From Ctenosaura bakeri (taxonomy: Eukaryota; Chordata; Lepidosauria; Squamata; Iguanidae), in assembly GCA_948474755.1 (NCBI GenBank), contig CAOLHI010000656.1, positions 248,001 through 312,000 on the forward strand: DNA of 64,000 nt, in the 5' to 3' direction. The notes under the pieces were generated by a model. That model made no database searches and was not told the DNA's origin. It saw only the letters and a program-made list of their open reading frames with translations. How positions within the stretch are numbered: the first letter of the stretch is position 1; the number at the start of each line of letters is the position of its first letter. This document shows positions 54,728-64,000 of the stretch, piece by piece. The position numbers were made by a program, and so were the translations under genes.

Positions 54728-54945
54728 ACTTTATCAGTTTCATACCACTTCAACTGCCAAGGCTCGATTTAATGGAATCCTGGGATTTGTAGTTTGAGGA
54801 TGGATTACTTAGAATTCTGTGTAAATAGACACTATCAGACCTTAGGAGTGGAGTCTTTCACCAAACTATAAATCCTGGGACTCTATAGGATGGCATTTAA
54901 AGTGGTGTGAAACTGGCACAACTTTGCAGTGCAGACACACCTTCA
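54728..54945. mobile_element. Older foldback DNA element
   Basis: ATCAGTTTCATACCACTTCA at the left pairs with AAGTGGTGTGAAACTGGCAC at the right. Inner pair is ATCCTGGGATTTGTAGTTTG / AAACTATAAATCCTGGGACT. Related in core but not in ends to the GGCC family. A further piece lies near 56736-56815. Confidence 0.65.
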
Positions 54946-56182
54946 ATTGATGGGGGGAGTGAATCAGATTGTCATTCCTTGGGTAGCTGAGCAGCCAGAA
55001 GGCAAGGCATCTGCTTTCCTCCTCGACAGCTAGTTCCCTTCTCTTCTTCCTTTGTGTTGCACCTTCTAGTCTTAGGAGTATGAATGGAGATGTGCTTTGG
55101 GAGCCTTGATTTCTAACCCTGCTGCACTGCTTGATGCTTGCATCAGAAAGGTACTGCAGGCATCAAATGTGTGCTCTTAGCTCTCCTGCTGCAGAGTTTT
55201 GAGAGGCATTCCATGCCAAAGCAGCTGGCATAGAGGCCTCACTGCAGTAAAGCCTAAGGCACAAAGCTCTCCACAGTGACAGCAGTGGAGCCAATGCATT
55301 TACCTGTGCTCTGGATATGGGGGAAGGCAGAGAATGGCAACAGAGTGGGGCTTTTTTTGTTTTAACTGGATTATGCAGAATATAATCTACAAACACTCAT
55401 GTTAAATTGAGTTTGTTTGGCCTAAATTCCCGATTACTAGTCCCAAACTCAAGTAGAATCTACTCATTTAAACAATGGGATTTATATAAGTGTTTATTTC
55501 CCATTCAGCAATTGATTCAGTGCATCTAACAATTAGATTTCAGGCCTGTAAGGCTCCACAGCACTCTTTGTTTTTGCTGCAGCAGTTTAACATGGCTTAT
55601 CCCTTTGACAATTCTCTTAATCAAGACATGGGGATTGTAGAACACCACCAGAAAGAGAAATAGTAGATGTTTTGTCTTCATGGGGAGTGCTACAGACTTT
55701 TTGCCCTTTCAACATGCAGAGTAAGTCATATAATACTGCCCCATGTTTCTGTAAGTGAAAAGACAGCCACCGTTTTACTCTACATTTTTTTCTAAAAATC
55801 TCTGTGCAGCTTTCATTGATCTTTTCCCTACTTTTAATTCTATTAATAGAAATAAATAGTGGCAGAAAATCCCAAGTAAAAATATTAGGCATCTGACATT
55901 GATACAGGAGTTATACAGTGATAACATAATATTTATGAAGACAAATAGCCAAGGCACTCAGATCTATTTGTCTGGCTGTGGTGCAGAATATGCTTGTTGT
56001 CAGACAAATTTCTGAGCAGCACAGTCACAGTGGGTGAGAGCTGACAAGCCAGTATTTGTCAGCCTTGGAGTCCCATCTTGAAAACGAGCATAAATTGTTC
56101 CTCAGACTACCTGTACTGGTTTGACTCTCTGCAGCTTCAGTGCGGGAAGATGAGCCCTGCCTAATCCCCAGGCTTAAACTAC
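54946..56182. other. Intergenic DNA
   Basis: No gene recognised on either strand and no clear repeat. Confidence 0.4.
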
Positions 56183-56357
56183 GGCCATTTCCGCACTAGA
56201 CTGTTATAGCGCTATGATTCCACTTTCAACATCCTATGGAATCCTGGGGTTTCAACATCCTATGGAATCGGGAGGGCCGGAAACTGCAAACCCCAGGATT
56301 CCATAGGATGTTGAAAGTGGAACCATAGCGCTATAACAGTCTAGTGCGGAAATGGCC
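56183..56357. mobile_element. GGCC foldback MITE with rearranged centre
   Basis: Ends GGCCATTTCCGCACTAGACT and AGTCTAGTGCGGAAATGGCC are a perfect inverted pair. The block TTTCAACATCCTATGGAATC occurs twice in direct order on the left arm, so the centre has been rearranged. Flanking triplets tac/tat differ at one base. Confidence 0.88.
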
Positions 56358-56892
56358 TATTTCTGTACTCTGACCTTGATGGTTTGTCCTGTTGGCTTCC
56401 AGCTGCAAGTTTTCAAAGCTTTTGCACACCCTTGTCTCTTGTATAACCTAGGGGTAGAAGGAACTCCTGAATCAGGTTTTCCCCAGGGTTTGCTCAGGTC
56501 TGTTCTACCTAAATTGAAAGATCAAATGTTTTCACTCTGATATTCCATAATCATATTGTATTTTGATGTTGTATCACGTATGATGTGAAATAAGTCAGAG
56601 TGTTTATGTAGACCAAGTGAGAAGAATAGGATATACTAGGTGAACTTATATATAGATAATGACTGGGTGACAGAAGCGGAGCATGCTACAAGCGTGATGT
56701 CAGGACAGGCAGGATGCATCCACGCTGCACAATCACAGCAGTTTAATCCCACAGTATCTGCTCTGCCTCCATCCTACAGAATCTTGGGATGTGTAGTTTG
56801 GTGGGGAGCAGGACAGAGCCAACCTGCTGGAGTGGTTTGGGTACTGGACACTGAGAGACTAGGGTTGGAATCTCCCTTCAGCCATAGAAACC

Positions 56893-57494
56893 TGTTATGA
56901 CGGCTATGGGACCCAAGCAGGGGACTCCCCGATATCACTTGATATCGTTTAATTCGGCTCTGGCTAGACCATGCTCGGCGGCCCCACTGAACGTGTTTGG
57001 GTTGGTTTCTGAAACAAGCACATACTGGCTGCGGCTGACTAATCGTTCAAATTCCATTTAGCATTCAAGCCAGCATTTCCCAAGCCTCACATAGCTTCAG
57101 GGGACTCCCACACCCATACTCCACAATAGAGGCGCGGGTTCAAGAGTTCCCCTCAGCAACCAACGCTGAGCCCCGTCATTCATCGCTACAGATTCTGCAG
57201 GACATCACGATCAGGTGTCGTATCACCCGTTATTTCCCCCAACTCTCTCTTTCTTATTCTTTTAGTTAGTTAGCGTGCATGTGTTTGGTTTACCTTGCTC
57301 TTGTTTAATAAAGTTGTTATCCTTGTAACCTGGCCTGCTCATTGCCAGGAAGCCGTAGACGTTGGGTTAAAAGATCTCGTTAAGTCACCCTGCCTCTCGC
57401 ATGTCAAAACAGTGCTCAAGCTAATTTCCCCCAATTTGGTTTTGATTGACAAGTGGGTGCCCCTCACGGGACACCCCCAGTTTTCAGGGTAACA
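56893..57494 (+). mobile_element. Solo LTR, 602 bp, with 4-bp target duplication
   Basis: Ends TGTTA and TAACA; flanked on both sides by AACC inside a SINE. AATAAA lies at 57307-57312. No internal viral genes. A 4-bp duplication fits gammaretrovirus-like (ERV1) integration. Confidence 0.85.
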
Positions 57495-57526
57495 AACCCA
57501 CTGGGTGATCTTGAGCAAGTCACCCT

Positions 57527-58092
57527 ATCTGGTATCCTCACATTCAGGCCAACCATGCAATGCCACAATATTTTGAAGACCTGACCTTCGTGCAGCTTCG
57601 AAGGGCATTTACAGAGTTAAGGTTTCAGCAGATGCCCTCTGCATATTTGGAAGGGAGATATCAACGTATCCCAATGGCAGAGAGGAAATGTGGGTTTGGC
57701 TGTAACCAAATAGAGGACATAATCCATCACCTGTTATACTGCCCACTTTATTCTGAACCTCGTCAAAGATTTGTGATACCATTGACCCAACCCTCCGGGG
57801 ACAGTTCCCCTCAAGGTATTGTGGTGGAGCTCCTCGCGGACAAACAAGCAAGGGTCACCTACTCAGTTGCCCAGTTTGCAGGTGTCCTGCTAGGAAAATA
57901 CGTGCCTCTTTCTATCAGACGCAAAGTGGCTTCAGTAAATAATTTTTAATATTGTGATTTTATAGTTTATTTACATACCTGCTGTTTTATTATTTTAAGC
58001 TGCAGTTTGGAAGTATTCTGTAACTTCTGCACTATTTTCTAACTGTTGTAAAAGTTGTGATGGCCATTGGCTATACAACAATAAAGTGTGTA
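57527..58092 (+). mobile_element. LINE 3' end (RT C-terminus and 3' tail), inserted in the SINE
   Basis: An intact 129-codon frame (57560-57949) encodes a LINE C-terminal region with the zinc-knuckle-like pattern C-x3-C...H-H-x4-C (ERKCGFGCNQIEDIIHHLLY). It is followed by a short 3' tail, CTATACAACAATAAAGTGTG. Flanks AAGTCACCCT / AAGTCGCCCT are the target duplication. Clade not certain. Confidence 0.7.
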
Positions 58093-58324
58093 AAGTCGCC
58101 CTCTCTCACCCTCTGAGGAAAGCAATGCAAACCCCCCCTGAACAAATTCTGCCAGGAAGCCCCTGTGACAGATTCACCTTGTGGTCCACATGATGCAGAA
58201 ATGACTTGCACAGCAGCAGAAGACTAGAAGGCAGTAGATTTCTCAGTAGATCCTGGTCATCAGCACCATGAGCTCACGAACTACGAATCCTAAGGGACTG
58301 GCCAGGTCCCCTCTGCGCTGGCCC

Positions 58325-58402
58325 TGCACAAGGAAACCTTATGGAATTCATGGGGGTCGCCCTTAGTCGGCAGGCAACCTGAAGGCACGTGCGAACACAC
58401 AG
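58325..58402 (+). mobile_element. 5S-type SINE tail fragment
   Basis: GGAATTCATGGGGGTCGCCC, TTAGTCGGCAGGCAACCTGA, AGGCACGTGCG: the Bov-B-like tail of the 5S-derived SINE. Confidence 0.55.
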
Positions 58403-58470
58403 AAGAAAAAAAAAATCGTCACCTGAATCCATCGCCACTGCAATGGCGTTCCTGCCCCCTTTGAAATCCA

Positions 58471-58637
58471 GGCCATTTCCGCACCAGAGTGTTATAGCGC
58501 TATGATTCCACTTTCAACATCCTATGGAATCCTGGGGTTTTCAGTTTCCGGATCCTCCCGAAACTGCAAACCCCAGGGTTCCATAGGATGTTGCAAGCGG
58601 AATCATCGCGCTGTAACAGGCTAGTGCGGAAACGGCC
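58471..58637. mobile_element. GGCC foldback MITE at the SPRYD3 promoter, target duplication CCA
   Basis: Ends GGCCATTTCCGCACCAGAGT and GGCTAGTGCGGAAACGGCC, flanked by CCA on both sides. It abuts the CpG island, 40 bp before a perfect CRE. Confidence 0.9.
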
Positions 58638-58676
58638 CCAGCCACGTCGAGTGACCGCTTTGCAACTCTGCCCTGC

Positions 58677-58684
58677 TGACGTCA
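58677..58684. promoter_or_regulatory. SPRYD3: Perfect CRE (TGACGTCA)
   Basis: The full palindromic CREB/ATF consensus inside the CpG island, about 375 bp before the exon 1 donor site region. Confidence 0.6.
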
Positions 58685-58901
58685 CCGCCGGTATTCGCCT
58701 TCCCTCCAGAAGGCTCCATCCATAGAGACCGCCGGGATCTCCCTCGCGCACTTCCCCATTCATTTCCGAAGCCCGCCTCTCCCCCTCCCATCCGCTTCCC
58801 TGGAGAGCATCGGCAACCGGGAAGCCACGCCCCCCTCGTTTTCTCATTGGCTGCCAGCGCGGCTGCGCCACACGCTTGCTGCGAACCGGTGCGGAGCCTG
58901 A

Positions 58902-58964
58902 GCGAGGGAGCGGGAATGGGCGGGGCCGAGGGGGCGGGGCGAGGGAGCGGGAATGGGCGGGGCC
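58902..58964. repeat. SPRYD3: Tandem 37-bp duplication of GC boxes
   Basis: GCGAGGGAGCGGGAATGGGC followed by GGGGCC occurs at 58902-58927 and again at 58939-58964, doubling the Sp1-type sites. Confidence 0.8.
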
Positions 58965-59082
58965 AAGGGGCGGGGAGCCCGGATGTGAGCTGGGTGGCCG
59001 CGAGGCGAGCCGAGGAGGGACGGTTGGAGGACGAGTCTGGGGCGGGGAGGGGCCCATGGAGGGAGAGCGGGGGCTTCTCAGG

Positions 59083-61170
59083 GTAAGGGAGCGCCTGTGG
59101 GGCGGGGGCGCCTGCCTGAGAGCAGTGGGAGCTGGTTGTCGATCTAGAATTGGCGGGCGGGCTGGGGGCTCTGCTGTGAGGCTGAGGGGGCAGGAGGGGT
59201 CCTTCGGGATCTTTAATGTCGGAGCGGGGAGGCAGTTAATTTTGGGAATTGGCGGCCTTTCTGGTGGGGGCGGGTGGGGTCGAATAACAGCTGCTGAGAG
59301 CCGCAGGGAGTTTTCCCCCTCTTGGCCTGGAAACGCTGGGCCGTGATCAGTGCACTCTGTACGTTCTCAGAGGCACTGCCTTCCTTATAAGCTCCCCCTC
59401 GCGTGCGTTCCGTCCTTCAGCAACGGCACTGAAAAGCCTGTCTCTGGAGGTGTGACTGCGGCCCTCCTGTGTGTCAATGGTTGTGGGTTTCTAGGGTTGA
59501 GATGGCACACATTGTGGGTCTTTATATTAGCTCATATCATCTTGCTTTTTCTCCAGGGAGCTTAAGGTGAATTTGAAATTCGCAGGACCTCTGTGAGGTG
59601 GGCTTGGCGGTGCCTCAGATGGAGAGTGTGATGTGCTCAGGTCTGTCTGATGAGCTTTGTAGCTGGGATAATTTCATTAACACTGTTTTACTATAGGTGT
59701 GCTGTACATTATGGCCACTACAGCACAACTGGCTTGGACCCTAGGGTTCCTATAGCCTGGCTCTCCCAAAGCGTGCAGCTTTCCTGGTGTATTTGATTAC
59801 AATTCACATTATAATTATACATTTCCTGGTGTATTTGATTATAATTCACATCATCCCCAGAAAGAGTGATCGTGCTTGCTGGAGAGCTGTGGTAGTCTTT
59901 CATATGTAGGGAAAGGTTGCTGTAGGTTGTGAAGGTGTTGTGACTGCTTGGGGAAAGGAGGAGAAAGAACTGCAGGGAATAGTAATGAACAGGATGCTGG
60001 AGGATAAGGAAGTGAAAGCAAAATGGGAAGAGAGTATCCAGATCTAGGCAAAGTTGGTTGGTTCTGGACAGAGAGAGAACCAAGATCTGAGGGGTGTGCG
60101 TGCGTGTGGGGCGAGGGAAGACGTAAGAGGTAGATGGCGCTTCAGGTTGAGTGGTAAATGATTGAAGAGGCCTGAGAACTTTTAAGAAGTTACCATTATA
60201 GGCTGGCAAAGAGATATAGTGTCATGAACCAATACTTGAGCAGGCAGAATATTTTTGCAATCTGTTTTGGATTAGAAGTAGTTGATTAAAATCAGCAGAC
60301 TACAACCTGTAGATCTGTATGTTGCCATGAATGTCTTTGAGCTGAATTTCAGTCTAAGTTACCTACCAGAAATGTGTGTATGAATTTTAAGCATTTCCTT
60401 TTCTGGTCATCAACCCAGAGGTTCTCAAAAGGACTAATAATGTTATTATTAAAAAAAACACCCTAAAATAAAGTGAAACACTGTAGTGACGAGAGGTTGG
60501 GTAGTCCTGTAGTACCTTTCCCCAACCTGATGTCCTCTGGAGGTGTTAGGCTACTGCTCCTTTTCCTGTAGCCATGGCCACATTAACAGAGAGTGATGGG
60601 AACTGTAGGCCAATAGGAGAGTGTCAGAGCAGGGAAGCTTTCCTGGAAAAGATGGAGTAAAAAGTGGAAGCCAATATGATGAGACCTAGGGAAGGAATGT
60701 TGTGGCAAGGTTTAAGGTGTGAGTCTGATGTCTACATGAAGTATATATAGATGGGAAATTTGAATTGTAAAATGGGCAACAATTAAGTTATACAGGTTCA
60801 TGTTTGGTATTAGAGTTTGTAAAACAACATTAACATTGCCTGATGCAGGGTGAAGGGACGGCTGCTAGCTGGCTGAACCAGTTGGTCTGAAAAAAAAATG
60901 CTGTTATACAGTGATTTTCATGACTGTTGTGGCTGATGGCTTCTGTTATTCCTACTGCCCCACTTTCCTAGTTCACAGTCTGTATCTGTCTTGGAAGTTG
61001 TATAAGCAAATAGCGGGCTGAACCTGGCTTCAATATGTCCATGCTTGGTATTCCTAGCTGTTATAATATACTAAGTAGAATCTCTTACATTGAAGGATTT
61101 CTTGTGGGATCTGCTTCATTCAACGTTATTACAGTATGGACTTATTTTTAAATATGGACTTCTTCCATAG
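59083..61170. other. SPRYD3: SPRYD3 intron 1 (5' UTR intron)
   Basis: The first ~250 bp continue the CpG island. Then a 42-bp tandem duplication (59780-59851) and a degenerate foldback MITE near 60510-60640 (CCCCAACCTGATGTCCTCTG). No coding exon recognised; the long open frames are GC-rich or low-complexity chance frames. Confidence 0.5.
59780..59851. repeat. Tandem duplication, 42-bp period
   Basis: TTTCCTGGTGTATTTGATTA followed by CAATTCACAT occurs at 59780-59809 and, with one change, at 59822-59851. Confidence 0.8.
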
Positions 61171-61189
61171 GTAGATCCTTACAGCCATA

Positions 61190-61317
61190 ATGGATGATAT
61201 AAACCTGCACTACAGATTTCTGAACTGGCGGAGGAGAATCCGTGAGATCCGAGAGGTGCGAGCTGTCCGTTACCAAGAGAGGTTCAAACATATTCTTGTT
61301 GATGGTGACATATTAAG
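61190..61317 (+). CDS. SPRYD3: SPRYD3 first coding exon
   Basis: Residues 1-42 plus two bases. Two acceptors are possible upstream, CTTCCATAG at 61170 and CCTTACAG at 61184; both leave the start codon intact. Donor AG|GTAATT. Confidence 0.93.
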
Positions 61318-62696
61318 GTAATTTGTTGTGCTGGAAAACTGGTCTTTTTAATGGGACCTTGAGGCAAAGGAGATTTCTGTCAAAACTTTAAAATTAAATA
61401 GTGAAATGTGCTTTTCATTTATATGAGGTATTCTCCATCCTAGGAGTACTGTGAAAATTCATCTTGTATTAGTTTGTTGTGTCTTCGTGGCTCTAGTAAT
61501 ATAGGGATATCCAACATAAAATATTCAGTACTTCTGGGGTTCTGTTTTTTGCTCCATCTAGAAAAGAACTTAGTCTGTATAATCACACACACACATATAT
61601 TTACAAGGTGGAATACAAGGGAAGCTGTGTGGAATAAACCTGGGATTCTGTGTGACATCCCACCAGTTTTCTTTAAACAGTTGAATAAAAGGGCTTTAAA
61701 AAAGATTCCAGACACACTATTATTTTGGTATGACTGTGTTGAGGTGAGTAACTGAGGTAGGAGCCAATGTTTCCCGCAGTGGTGTGCTGCACCATCACAC
61801 TTTGTGCAAAAAAAATGGGATGAAATTTAACTGGAAGTTTATACCTCCTTGTTTTTTTTGGCTTTTTTTGTGAGTTTGGATGAGGCTTGGAAACAGGGTG
61901 GGGTTAAACTCCAGTTTTATTAAAAAGAAAATGAAAAAAATCCTTTATGATATCAGAAAGAGAATTTGTTCAGCTGAATGTTCTTCTTTATTTAAATTTC
62001 TAAAAATACCTCTAATATGCAAATATGCGCCTGTATGTAATTTTGAGCCAGCACACATGTTCTGTGACAGCTCTTATTTTCTGAATGGTTCCAGCTTTAT
62101 TATGGAGTCTGATTGTGAAGGCATCAAAATGTACAATAAAATACAACTTAGAGTGCTATCTTTAAAAAAAAAAAGGCAAACATAACTCTGGTTTATATTA
62201 TTGAAGATAAAGGAGGGAACTGATCCTTCTTCAGTCCATCAATTTTTTTCTTTCCTTATAATTTGCAAACAGACTGAAGCTTCAGCTGAATTGTGGTTGA
62301 TTCCCTTGGTTGCTTTTAAACACAGACACACCCTGCAAGTCAAAGCTCCCTACCCTGTAATCAATGCCAGGTTATTATGTCCTGAAGCTGCCTCTGACAG
62401 CAAGATGTCATGAAGGAAAAAAAAATGATAGCAGTGTACCTAGCAGAAAATGAGTGCAGAAGTTTAGGAGTTGAATATTATTATTCTCTTGCCAACCACT
62501 TGTTCCTCTACTCTGCCGGATGTCCAGTCTGTATTGTCATCTTGTTCTTTCTTTTGTATAAAAAGCTATTAGTTTGTGTGGCTTGAGTAGTAGAAAAACT
62601 GACTCGTCTCTTTCCTGCAGTTACCATGGAAACTCTGGGGAAGTTGGCTGTTATGTTGCTCCTCGCCCACTGACCAAAGACAACAATTATTTTGAG
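61190..62696 (+). CDS. SPRYD3: SPRYD3, SPRY domain-containing protein 3 (5' part; continues past the window)
   Basis: Coding exons 61190-61317 and 62621-62696 join in frame to 68 residues. They read MDDINLHYRFLNWRRRIREI, then RYQERFKHILVDGD, then SYHGNSGEVGCYVAPRPLTK and NNYFE. This is nearly identical to the N-terminus of vertebrate SPRYD3 (about 440 residues with two SPRY domains in human); the second exon begins the first SPRY domain. Molecular function is poorly known; SPRY domains bind proteins. Start: an in-frame TAG lies 18 bp upstream of the ATG in the genomic sequence. As I recall, human SPRYD3 has a short extra N-terminus before this Met, and I found no exon for it. Head to head with IGFBP6 across ~18 kb. 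Remaining exons lie beyond 64000. Confidence 0.94.
61318..62620. other. SPRYD3: SPRYD3 intron 2
   Basis: AT-rich, with a CA microsatellite near 61585 and A-runs. No gene or clear transposon. The open frames at 61880-62413 have no coding features. Confidence 0.5.
62621..62696 (+). CDS. SPRYD3: SPRYD3 second coding exon
   Basis: 76 nt, acceptor TTTCCTGCAG, donor GAG|GTAATG. It encodes the HGNSGEVGCYVA start of the first SPRY domain. Confidence 0.95.
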
Positions 62697-64000
62697 GTAA
62701 TGTGCATGTCACTGTGTCATTAGAGGGAGCTTATTATCACAATGGGCTTACAGCATAAATTCTCAGAGTATTACCACTGTAGGCCTTCCCAGAATAGATG
62801 TTTTTTTCTTCTTGTATTAGTCCATTTTTGGTTCAGGTGCTCCAGAGGACAGAACTATACATAATGAGTAGAAATTGAAAGAAAACATATTTTGGGTAAG
62901 TGCTTGCTGGTGGTGAAAGCTGTTTGACAGCAAAACAGATAGCCTGAGGAGACAGTGAGCTCCCCTTGGAAGTGTCTGGAAGCAAAAGCTGGATGGTTAT
63001 TCAGAAGGGATTCTTTAGTTGCAAGCGCTGGGCAGTGGGTTGGACCGGATGACCTCTTTGTCCCTATTTCAGCTGTAAAATTCTGTAATACCTAACCTGG
63101 AAATCAAAACTCGGTGCAATATTTTGCATAATACCAACTATTGGTATCTTGACAGTGCATTGTAACAACTTCTGGGGCATCCTGTGATTTGGAGGTGGTC
63201 TGCCTCAGGGGTAGGAATCAGTCACCCCTTGAGATGTTGGGCTACAGTTCCCAGCATTCCCCACCATTTGGCTGTGCTGATTAAGGCTGATGATAGATGC
63301 TGGCCAACAACTGGACTGCCTCAGGATTCCCAGTCCTGGTTTACATTATGGTAACTAGTATTTTGAAGGCTCTTATTTTTAAAGCTCACCCCTAAATATG
63401 CTACATGTTAGGAATTTGCTTCTGAGCTCTGAGATTGAGCTTCTGAGTGCAATCCACAATCTTTTGAAACCTTTTCATGCTAGTTTCCCACTCCCAGCAA
63501 GAACACGTTTGAAGTTATATGCAACAGAGAAAGGATACAGTTCTAGAGTAGATATATGCCAGCCCTGGGAAGTTGAAAATTATTTTTCTTATAAACACAG
63601 GATGTACTGTTTGCTGTAATGGTGACAGAGAAGCCTGTGTGACTGACATTGTTGACATACTTTTAGCATCCTCTGTGTTCAGAGAGACTGTGACTCTTCA
63701 ACCATCTGGGTGATTGTGTTCATGGTTCCTTGGACTTTTGTCATGTTACCTGTCATGAACGTGATGAGCTGTCAAGAATGTGATGGAGCTGCAGATAAAA
63801 AAAAGATTACAAAGGAAAACACAGGATGAAGGGCAAATTAATACTGCTAGGACTGAGGCAAGGGAGAATTGATAGCAAATTGCTGGTGTTGCGGTGGATT
63901 ATTATGCCAGGTCTCTCTCAGGTTAGGAGAGCTTCTGAATCATCGGACTAAATACACTATTCAGCTATATAGGGTGATCTATACTTTGAACCTAGGAAAC
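62697..64000. other. SPRYD3: SPRYD3 intron 3 (runs off window)
   Basis: No further exon recognised before the window ends. Contains a CR1 3' fragment (62955-63092) and a degenerate foldback MITE at about 63210-63335 (GAGATGTTGGGCTACAGTTC). Confidence 0.5.
62955..63092 (+). mobile_element. CR1 LINE 3' end fragment
   Basis: AAAGCTGGATGGTTATTCAG, GTGGGTTGGACCGGATGACC and CTGTAAAATTCTGTAATACC match the CR1 3' end seen at 38990-39085. Confidence 0.7.

Larger units (their letters stand above)
56815..58215 (+). mobile_element. tRNA-derived SINE interrupted by an LTR and a LINE
   Basis: 5' piece 56815-56892 (GTTTGGGTACTGGACACTGA, TAGGGTTGGAATCTCCCTTC). Middle piece 57495-57526 (CACTGGGTGATCTTGAGCAA). 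3' piece 58093-58215 (CACCCTCTGAGGAAAGCAAT, GCAGAAATGACTTGCACAGC). Joined, they make one ordinary SINE. Confidence 0.8.
58660..59082 (+). promoter_or_regulatory. SPRYD3: SPRYD3 CpG-island promoter and probable non-coding exon 1
   Basis: CpG-dense region with a perfect CRE at 58677, an inverted CCAAT box (ATTGG, 58846-58850) and several GC boxes (GGGCGGGGC, 58919-58976), part of them in a 37-bp duplication. A good splice donor, AGG|GTAAGG, follows at 59083. Exon 1 start is not known. An ATG in strong context at 59056 would open only a short upstream frame. Confidence 0.65.

Noticed and set aside
57560..57949. 129-codon intact frame as a possible host gene
   Set aside because: It reads as the C-terminal part of a LINE protein, is followed by a LINE-like 3' tail and sits between target duplications inside a SINE.
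58500..59346. 185-codon minus frame and 156-codon plus frame at the SPRYD3 promoter
   Set aside because: Low-complexity Pro/Ser/Arg or Gly/Arg sequence, partly inside a MITE and the CpG island; no domain and no splice logic.
59718..60209. 163-codon minus-strand open frame
   Set aside because: Low-complexity composition including the reversed 42-bp tandem repeat; no recognisable domain.

Overview
The window is vertebrate nuclear DNA, most likely from a squamate reptile (an iguanian-type lizard is my best guess). It holds small exons with GT-AG introns and three CpG-rich promoters. Its repeat mix is lizard-like: Bov-B LINE, tRNA-derived SINEs with a Bov-B-type tail, 5S rRNA-derived SINEs, CR1/L2 LINE ends, and many non-autonomous DNA transposons. 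The lineage call rests on recognised repeat families, not on a database search.

Three protein-coding genes are supported. (1) NEMP1, an inner nuclear membrane protein, on the + strand: nine coding exons from 3043 to 20154 splice to a complete 436-residue protein, followed by a 3' UTR that may run to about 23.15 kb. (2) IGFBP6, a secreted IGF-binding protein, on the - strand: four coding exons from 40719 down to 26531 give a complete 245-residue protein. Exon 1 lies in a CpG island, and exons 2-4 were found by reading the minus strand for the C-terminal IGFBP domain. (3) SPRYD3 on the + strand: a CpG-island promoter near 58.7-59.1 kb and the first two coding exons (61190-61317 and 62621-62696); the gene runs off the right edge.

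IGFBP6 and SPRYD3 are head to head, as in human. NEMP1 is tail to tail with IGFBP6, whereas in human NEMP1 lies several Mb away on the same chromosome arm and SOAT2 follows IGFBP6. This is a local order change worth checking. The three genes act in unrelated processes (nuclear envelope mechanics, IGF-II sequestration, unknown SPRY-domain role), and nothing here links them functionally.

The rest is mostly transposable elements. The most striking is a ~180-200 bp foldback element (10 clear copies plus one degenerate) with GGCC...GGCC ends, long near-perfect inverted arms and, in five copies, exact 3-bp target duplications. Every copy lies within about 3 kb of one of the three CpG-island promoters, and none was seen in the long introns or gene-poor stretches between. 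Layered insertions are also clear: a SINE broken by a solo LTR (4-bp target duplication) and a LINE end, a Tc/mariner-like element swollen by three later insertions, and a Bov-B LINE split by another solo LTR. No CRISPR array, true tRNA or rRNA gene, or bacterial-type system is present.
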